Source: Clostridiales bacterium (GTDB lineage: Bacteria > Bacillota > Clostridia > Christensenellales > Borkfalkiaceae). From it: DNA of 7,520 bases. The stretch's first letter is position 1. Every line of letters begins with the position of its first letter. The notes beneath the pieces were generated by a model, which saw nothing but the letters and a program-made list of their open reading frames with translations, made no database searches and was not told where the DNA came from. Of this stretch, positions 4,511-7,520 are shown one piece after another. The position numbers were made by a program, and so were the translations under genes. The stretch spans positions 1 to 7,520 of the forward strand of contig JAJWOJ010000089.1 of NCBI GenBank assembly GCA_021635425.1. Direction: 5' to 3'.

Positions 4511-4758
4511 TCTTTTCTCGCCGCTCCTTGCGTTTTTCTTTTGATGATTTTATTAGTTTTATTATTTCCGACACAAGTTTTATGGGCAACGAAACTATAA
4601 AGATAACCGCATTCGGAACATATGGTAACAATGGGGCGAGCAAAACAAGAAGCAATACAAAAAAATTATCTATGGGCTTATCCGTATTGAACTCCGCGAA
4701 ATGACTATCACACGCCCAAACGTAAAGCTTAAAACCGTAAAACGCAGTCCCGAATCAT
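4497..4758 (-). pseudogene. Frameshifted small membrane protein remnant
   Basis: An open frame from 4754 to the TAA at 4497-4499 encodes 85 residues that look protein-like: about 30 polar residues, two hydrophobic segments around VLLLVLLAPLLPYV and AVIFIVSLPIKLV, then a highly charged tail ending SSKEKRKERREKNEKD. This frame contains no ATG, GTG or early TTG start. An ATG at 4756-4758 one base out of register reads nine codons and stops, so a single-base indel would join it to the long frame. That, with no clear SD, points to a broken gene. Its stop overlaps the start of the next small membrane ORF as in an operon. I do not recognise the family. Confidence 0.45.
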
Positions 4759-4809
4759 TCCCGAATTTTTAATAAATTATAATCTCAAACGTTTGCGGAT
4801 AAAAATAAA

Positions 4810-4843
4810 GAAAGTAAACACGTTTCGCAACACGTTTACTTTC
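4810..4843 (-). terminator. Terminator of the metabolic operon
   Basis: GAAAGTAAAC (4810-4819) pairs with GTTTACTTTC (4834-4843). Inside, GTT/AAC forms a second short stem after a small internal loop. On the minus strand the hairpin is followed by TTATTTTTAT, a T-rich tail, about 40 bp past the dehydrogenase stop. On the plus strand the tail is CCGAATTTTT, so it might work both ways. Confidence 0.78.
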
Positions 4844-4882
4844 CCGAATTTTTCTTCTGTTCAGATTTATTTGATTCGTTTT

Positions 4883-5662
4883 TTATCGAGATATGACGGG
4901 ATAAAGCTGAATCATATTGCCGCAATCGACCGTAAGTTCCGCGCCTGTGGTGTTTTTTGCGTGAGCGACGAAATACCATACCGCGTCGGCAATATCCGAC
5001 CCTTCCGCAATCGCGCCGAGAGGCGAATACGCCGACGGCAAAGATTTGTAAAAATCGGGATTTTTATCCGTCCTGTCAGTATGAATCATACCGGGCAGAA
5101 CCGCGTTCACTCTTATTTTATACTTACCGAGATCCAGCGCAAGCGCGCGCATCAAGCCGAGCTGTCCGCCCTTGGACGCGGAATATGCCGCTCTCTCTGG
5201 TATAGCCCTGTACGCGGTGTTGGAGTTGATGAAAGTAATGCTTCCGCCGCAATTTATCATTCGCCTCGCGGCGTTCCGTATTATACAAAAGTTCCAGCAA
5301 AGATTTGTGTTTATTACGCGCTGAAAATCGGAAAGCGGGCTTTGCAGGGGATCGAACCCGACTCCTAAATCCGCGGCGTTCAGCACCAGATCGGTTATAA
5401 CTATTCCGCTGTCGTCCAACTCGGAAAAAATACGGCTCACACACTCTTCGTCGACGGTCCCGTCATCAAAGAGCGCGTTAAGAGTTTTTCCCGATATCTG
5501 TACGTTCGGATATTTTTTACGGTATTTTTCTTCCGCTGCCTTAACTTTTTCGGCGTTTCTCCCCGTAAAAACAACGTTCTCGCCTTCCTCGGCGAATTTC
5601 TCCACAATCGACGCGCCCGTGTTGACGCACGCGCCCGTTACGAATGCCCATTTTTTATTCAT
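4883..5662 (-). CDS. Short-chain dehydrogenase/reductase (SDR)
   Basis: A 259-aa classical SDR from the ATG at 5660-5662. TGACVNTG (residues 9-16) is the nucleotide-binding loop, a variant of TGxxxGxG; FTGR (32-35) at the end of the second strand suggests NADP preference, weakly. NAAD (95-98) replaces the usual NNAG. Catalytic residues are in place: Asn118 or Asn120, Ser147, Tyr160 and Lys164 (YSASK), then LPGMIHT (189-195). I chose ATG over a GTG nine bases upstream because the SD (TAGGTGA) overlaps that GTG and the stop codon of the dehydratase gene. It is the last gene of the operon, 9 bp after the dehydratase stop. Likely role: oxidation or reduction of a sugar or keto-sugar-acid intermediate; the specific substrate is not readable. 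Confidence 0.9.
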   Translation of the reverse strand: MNKKWAFVTGACVNTGASIVEKFAEEGENVVFTGRNAEKVKAAEEKYRKKYPNVQISGKTLNALFDDGTVDEECVSRIFSELDDSGIVITDLVLNAADLGVGFDPLQSPLSDFQRVINTNLCWNFCIIRNAARRMINCGGSITFINSNTAYRAIPERAAYSASKGGQLGLMRALALDLGKYKIRVNAVLPGMIHTDRTDKNPDFYKSLPSAYSPLGAIAEGSDIADAVWYFVAHAKNTTGAELTVDCGNMIQLYPVISR

Positions 5663-5671
5663 ACAACTCAC

Positions 5672-6832
5672 CTAAAAATAAAATTCTGTCTTCGGCGGAC
5701 GGATATCCGTAAGCGCGCCCGTGTAATGACGTAAATTATGCTCGACGTAAGGATGTTTCAGGCATTCCTCTTCGTTGAGTTCTATGCCGAGTCCCGGTTT
5801 GTCGCCTATTTGTATTCTGCCGTTTTCGTAAACGAGATTTTCGTTCGTAACTTTTTTACGGTAGTCCACGTCGGAATACATTATTTCGAGAATGCAAAAA
5901 TTCGGACAACACGCGGCAAGCTGGAGGGTTGCAGCGTTGGCGACGGGACCGCTCGGATTATGCGGCGCGAACGGAATATAATTCGACTCCGCGGCGGCCG
6001 CGATTTTTTTAAGTTCGGCTATTCCGCCGGCATGCGAAACGTCGGGCTGAATATAATCCGCGGCGCGAAGAACAAAAAGCTTGTTGTAATCAAAACGGGT
6101 ATACAGCCTTTCTCCCGCGGAAATCGCTACGGGAGACTTATCCCGTACGGCTTTAAGCGCGTCTATGTTGTCGGGCGGGACAGGCTCTTCAAACCACATA
6201 GGTTTGAACTGCTCGAGTTCTTTGGCTATTTTTATGCCCGTAGGCACGTCGAATCTGCCATGTCCTTCTATAAGCAAATCCACGTCGTTGCCGACCGCTT
6301 CTCTTACTTTTGCAACGCATTCGAGAGCGATATCCAGATCCTTGTTCGATATTTGCATATAACTTTTTCCGAACGGATCCCATTTCATCGCGGTAACGCC
6401 GCGTTTTACGGCTGTTTTGGCTTTTTCGGCAAATTCGTCGGGAGTTTTCGCGCCCGAAAACCAGCCGTTTACGTATATTCGGCAATCTTCGTTCACTTTA
6501 CCGCCGAGAAGTTGATATACGGGTACGCCGAGAGACTTACCCAAAATATCCCAAAGCGCGCATTCCACTGCCGAAAGCGCGCTCATAAGCACTGCTCCGC
6601 CACGCCAGTACGCGTCGCGGTAAATATCGTGATAATGCTTTTCTATCGTGCGGGGATCTTTGCCCGTCAGATAGTTTTTAATATGCTCTACCGCGCCGCA
6701 AAGCGCTTTTTCTTTATATTCGAGCGTACCTTCGCCCACCCCGCAAACTCCCTCGTCGGTGTAAACTTTTACAAAAACCCAATTGGTTCTGAAACAATCC
6801 ACCACAAAAGTTTTTATGTCGGTTATTTTCAT
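5672..6832 (-). CDS. Enolase-superfamily sugar-acid dehydratase (galactonate dehydratase-like)
   Basis: A 386-aa member of the mandelate racemase/enolase superfamily. The N-terminal capping domain is followed by a TIM barrel carrying EGHGRF (189-194), FEEP (214-217), AGER (239-242), QPDVSHAGG (262-270), APHNPSGP (289-296) and KPGLGIEL (345-352). This order and spacing match E. coli D-galactonate dehydratase (DgoD) as I remember it, with catalytic positions shifted by a constant six: Glu189 (Asp183 there), His191, Glu215, Glu241, His291 and Glu316. Glu189, Glu215 and Glu241 bind Mg; His191 and His291 are acid/base residues. The expected reaction is dehydration of an aldonate to a 2-keto-3-deoxy-aldonate in the cytoplasm. 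The substrate sugar acid is uncertain. ATG overlaps the upstream stop (ATGA); SD AAGGAGA lies 11 nt upstream. Confidence 0.9.
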   Translation of the reverse strand: MKITDIKTFVVDCFRTNWVFVKVYTDEGVCGVGEGTLEYKEKALCGAVEHIKNYLTGKDPRTIEKHYHDIYRDAYWRGGAVLMSALSAVECALWDILGKSLGVPVYQLLGGKVNEDCRIYVNGWFSGAKTPDEFAEKAKTAVKRGVTAMKWDPFGKSYMQISNKDLDIALECVAKVREAVGNDVDLLIEGHGRFDVPTGIKIAKELEQFKPMWFEEPVPPDNIDALKAVRDKSPVAISAGERLYTRFDYNKLFVLRAADYIQPDVSHAGGIAELKKIAAAAESNYIPFAPHNPSGPVANAATLQLAACCPNFCILEIMYSDVDYRKKVTNENLVYENGRIQIGDKPGLGIELNEEECLKHPYVEHNLRHYTGALTDIRPPKTEFYF

Positions 6833-7509
6833 TTTAAAGTAATCTCCTTATAAATTTCCGGGATTATAACGTTGTCGCAAACGAGTTCTTTTCCCGTCAT
6901 GTCGTCGAACATTCCGAAATGCGTGGGAACGACGAATCGTGTGTTTACGCGCTTCGCGAACTTCGCCGCGTCGACGGGGTTCATATTGTTTCCTCGCCCG
7001 TTTATCGGCAAAAAAACGGCGTCGAACTCCGTTTGAGGCAAACTTTCGAAAACGCGTTCGCTATATAGCGTATCACCCGTAACGTACAACGTTTTATCGT
7101 CGCAGGAAATCACCGCGCCTATCGCTTCCGGATCCGAGTGTTCGGCTTTCACGGCGATAAAAACCGCGCCGCCGACGCTGAAACTCGTGCCGCTTCTGAA
7201 ATATACGCAGTTACAGCCCGAATATCTTTTCTTAGCCGCGAAATAAACGGACGGCGGAACGAGCAACACCGCTCCGACGTTGTTTTCAAGCAATTTATCG
7301 AGCGTTTCTTCGTCGTAATGATCCGCGTGAGAATGGGTTATCAGTATAACGTCGGGCTTTATTTTAAAAAACTTTTCGTCGATTTTTTGTCTGCGTACGT
7401 TTTGCGGCTCTGTTTCGGCTACGGAATTTGAAAGATACGGATCAATAACAAATGTCGATTTCTTACTTTTTATTAAAATGCCGTTTTGACCTAAAAATAC
7501 TATCTTCAT
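6829..7509 (-). CDS. UlaG-like metallo-beta-lactamase-fold hydrolase, possible lactonase
   Basis: A 226-aa MBL-fold protein. THSHADHYD (residues 58-66) is the HxHxDH metal motif (His59, His61, Asp63, His64); further ligands are probably His124 (KAEHSD), Asp146 (TGDTLYS) and His197 (VPTHFGMF). IDPYLS (22-27) and PINGRGNNMNPVDAA (168-182) resemble the L-ascorbate-6-phosphate lactonase UlaG and its relatives. The length is shorter than UlaG (about 350), nearer the generic UlaG-like hydrolases. It is the first visible gene of the operon and overlaps the dehydratase by 4 bp, so translation is coupled. Next to a dehydratase, opening of a sugar lactone to the aldonate would be a natural role (inference). 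The ATG at 7507-7509 is 11 bp from the window edge; its SD and promoter are mostly out of view. Confidence 0.83.
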   Translation of the reverse strand: MKIVFLGQNGILIKSKKSTFVIDPYLSNSVAETEPQNVRRQKIDEKFFKIKPDVILITHSHADHYDEETLDKLLENNVGAVLLVPPSVYFAAKKRYSGCNCVYFRSGTSFSVGGAVFIAVKAEHSDPEAIGAVISCDDKTLYVTGDTLYSERVFESLPQTEFDAVFLPINGRGNNMNPVDAAKFAKRVNTRFVVPTHFGMFDDMTGKELVCDNVIIPEIYKEITLK

Positions 7510-7520
7510 AAGAATATTAC

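Noticed and set aside
4793..5368. 191-codon plus-strand frame opposite the SDR gene
   Set aside because: It is antisense to clear SDR motifs, starts inside the terminator region, and has no SD or domain.
5738..6853. 371-codon plus-strand frame opposite the dehydratase gene
   Set aside because: It is the mirror of a strongly supported enolase-superfamily gene. The translation is rich in Phe/Arg/Tyr with no recognisable domain, typical of an antisense frame.

Overview
The window looks like chromosome from an endospore-forming, low-GC Bacillota, most likely an uncultured Clostridia lineage of the kind found in animal guts. The main support is a clear SpoIIID homologue, AAGGAGG-type ribosome binding sites, AT-rich spacers and consensus sigma-A promoters. 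The exact taxon cannot be read from the sequence.

Left (1-1685): a compact, regulated secretion locus. A minus-strand operon encodes a lipoprotein with a cohesin-like domain (779-1354), then a secreted protein carrying a dockerin-type calcium loop that is cut by the window edge (1-765). Its promoter (TTGACA, 18 bp, TATAAT) holds a near-perfect palindrome between -35 and -10 and a second copy of the same operator just downstream. A divergent 71-aa XRE repressor-type gene (1470-1685) is the obvious candidate ligand of both. This is the most interesting part of the window: a possible two-gene, surface-tethered cohesin/dockerin pair under dedicated control.

Middle (1686-3700): about 650 bp without a credible gene hold a family of short degenerate repeats and two inverted copies of a hairpin element whose stems differ by compensating changes. 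A terminator-like hairpin follows, then a three-helix membrane protein of unknown function (2380-3123, minus) divergent from spoIIID (3198-3443, TTG start), and a short empty spacer.

Toxin-antitoxin (3701-4441): a consensus promoter, a Phd/YefM-type antitoxin and a PIN-domain toxin in ATGA overlap, closed by a strong terminator. Behind it on the minus strand lie two small overlapping membrane-protein ORFs that look decayed (4343-4758).

Right (4810-7509): a tightly packed minus-strand operon, running from a UlaG-like metallo-hydrolase (possible lactonase) through an enolase-superfamily sugar-acid dehydratase to a short-chain dehydrogenase, and ending at a terminator. Together they would fit non-phosphorylated sugar or sugar-acid catabolism (lactone to aldonate to 2-keto-3-deoxy acid, with an SDR redox step). 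The operon probably begins beyond the right edge.
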